Shown: positions 63,831 to 64,000 of the stretch, one piece after another
How positions within the stretch are numbered: the first letter of the stretch is position 1
Layout: each line of letters opens with the position of its first letter
NCBI RefSeq assembly: GCF_003025615.1
Contig: NZ_PYMJ01000016.1
Location: forward strand, 51,617-115,616
Direction of reading: 5' to 3'
Length of the DNA stretch: 64,000 nucleotides
DNA from: Photobacterium frigidiphilum
GTDB lineage: Bacteria; Pseudomonadota; Gammaproteobacteria; Enterobacterales; Vibrionaceae
Made by a program: the position numbers and the translations under genes
The notes under the pieces: generated by a model
Seen by the model: the letters and a program-made list of their open reading frames with translations, nothing else
What the model was told of the DNA's origin: nothing
Database searches by the model: none

Positions 63831-64000
63831 CACTGACACGGAGCACGGCGCTTAGCCAGCAACCTAGTCAGTATGTTCTTTAACAATTTGACCATGCAAT
63901 CTGTGTGGGCACTCGTGAAATTTTAAGTCGAAAGATTTATCAATGAACTGAGTGACCTTAATCATCGCAAGATGACACAGTCAATTTATGCTTCATTTCT
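63831..64000 (+). ncRNA. Leader of an rrn operon (16S gene beyond the window)
   Basis: The transcript from P1 contains a boxA antitermination element at 63874-63889 (TGTTCTTTAACAATTT), then the region that pairs with the far side of 16S for RNase III. No mature 16S sequence is reached by base 64000. Confidence 0.85.
63874..63889 (+). promoter_or_regulatory. rrn boxA antitermination site
   Basis: TGTTCTTTAACAATTT is one base from the common TGCTCTTTAACAATTT boxA region of gammaproteobacterial rrn leaders, 50 bases after the P1 -10 element. Confidence 0.85.

Overview
The window looks like the replication-origin region of the main chromosome of a Vibrionaceae gammaproteobacterium, most likely a Photobacterium. 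The reasons are the order flhA | gyrB-recF-dnaN-dnaA | amino-acid ABC transporter | rpmH-rnpA-yidD-yidC-mnmE-mioC | oriC | mnmG-rsmG-parA-parB-atp, which from memory matches Vibrio chromosome I, together with strongly Vibrio-like protein sequences, an ilvGMEDA operon and an rrn leader. A genus-level call is inference; no species can be fixed from sequence reading alone. No mobile element, CRISPR array, tRNA or complete rRNA is visible.

Layout. (1) 1-3655 (+): the end of a flagellar export operon (fliR-flhB-flhA), most likely of a lateral-flagellum type because flhF/flhG do not follow flhA. (2) 3742-9806 (-): gyrB, recF, dnaN, dnaA, with a Dam-site-rich dnaA promoter region upstream and a parS-like palindrome inside the 3' end of recF. 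(3) 10119-12419 (+): a polar amino-acid ABC importer (binding protein, permease, ATPase). (4) 12572-16470 (+): rpmH, rnpA, yidD, yidC, mnmE. (5) mioC, then oriC at about 17101-17420 with five DnaA boxes, three AT-rich 13-mers and 14 GATC sites, then mnmG, rsmG, parA and parB. (6) 21911-28869 (+): complete F1Fo ATP synthase operon atpIBEFHAGDC. (7) 29096-33290 (+): glmU, a DeoR-type regulator with a perfect 10-bp inverted repeat at its start, and glmS; then two related XRE regulators. (8) 34634-41183 (-): ilvLGMEDA with an attenuator. (9) comM (+), then a mostly minus-strand group: a DUF523/TudS-like protein, dsbA, srkA, ccoG, yihD and a small unknown gene. (10) 47892-50294 (+): a GntR/FadR-type regulator, a Spo0M-like protein and a TrhA/hemolysin III membrane protein. 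(11) 50431-56203 (-): trkH, trkA, rsmB, fmt, def. (12) 56557-63118 (+): a LysM protein, dprA, smg, a zinc-finger protein, purE, tsaC, hemF, aroE and a DUF1488 protein; yrdA lies opposite at 63115-63663. (13) The right edge holds the P1-type promoter and boxA leader of an rRNA operon whose 16S gene lies beyond the window.

How it fits together: this is a core, highly expressed, origin-proximal block. It couples replication initiation (DnaA, clamp, gyrase, oriC, MioC, ParABS) with translation, tRNA modification, membrane insertion, energy production and cell-wall precursor synthesis. The most interesting departures from routine are the recF-embedded parS-like site, the DeoR operator candidate, tandem 14-bp repeats upstream of the ABC importer, two long intercistronic hairpins, an atypical PurE without purK beside it, a duplicated XRE regulator, and an unrecognised small minus-strand gene pair ending at a strong hairpin.
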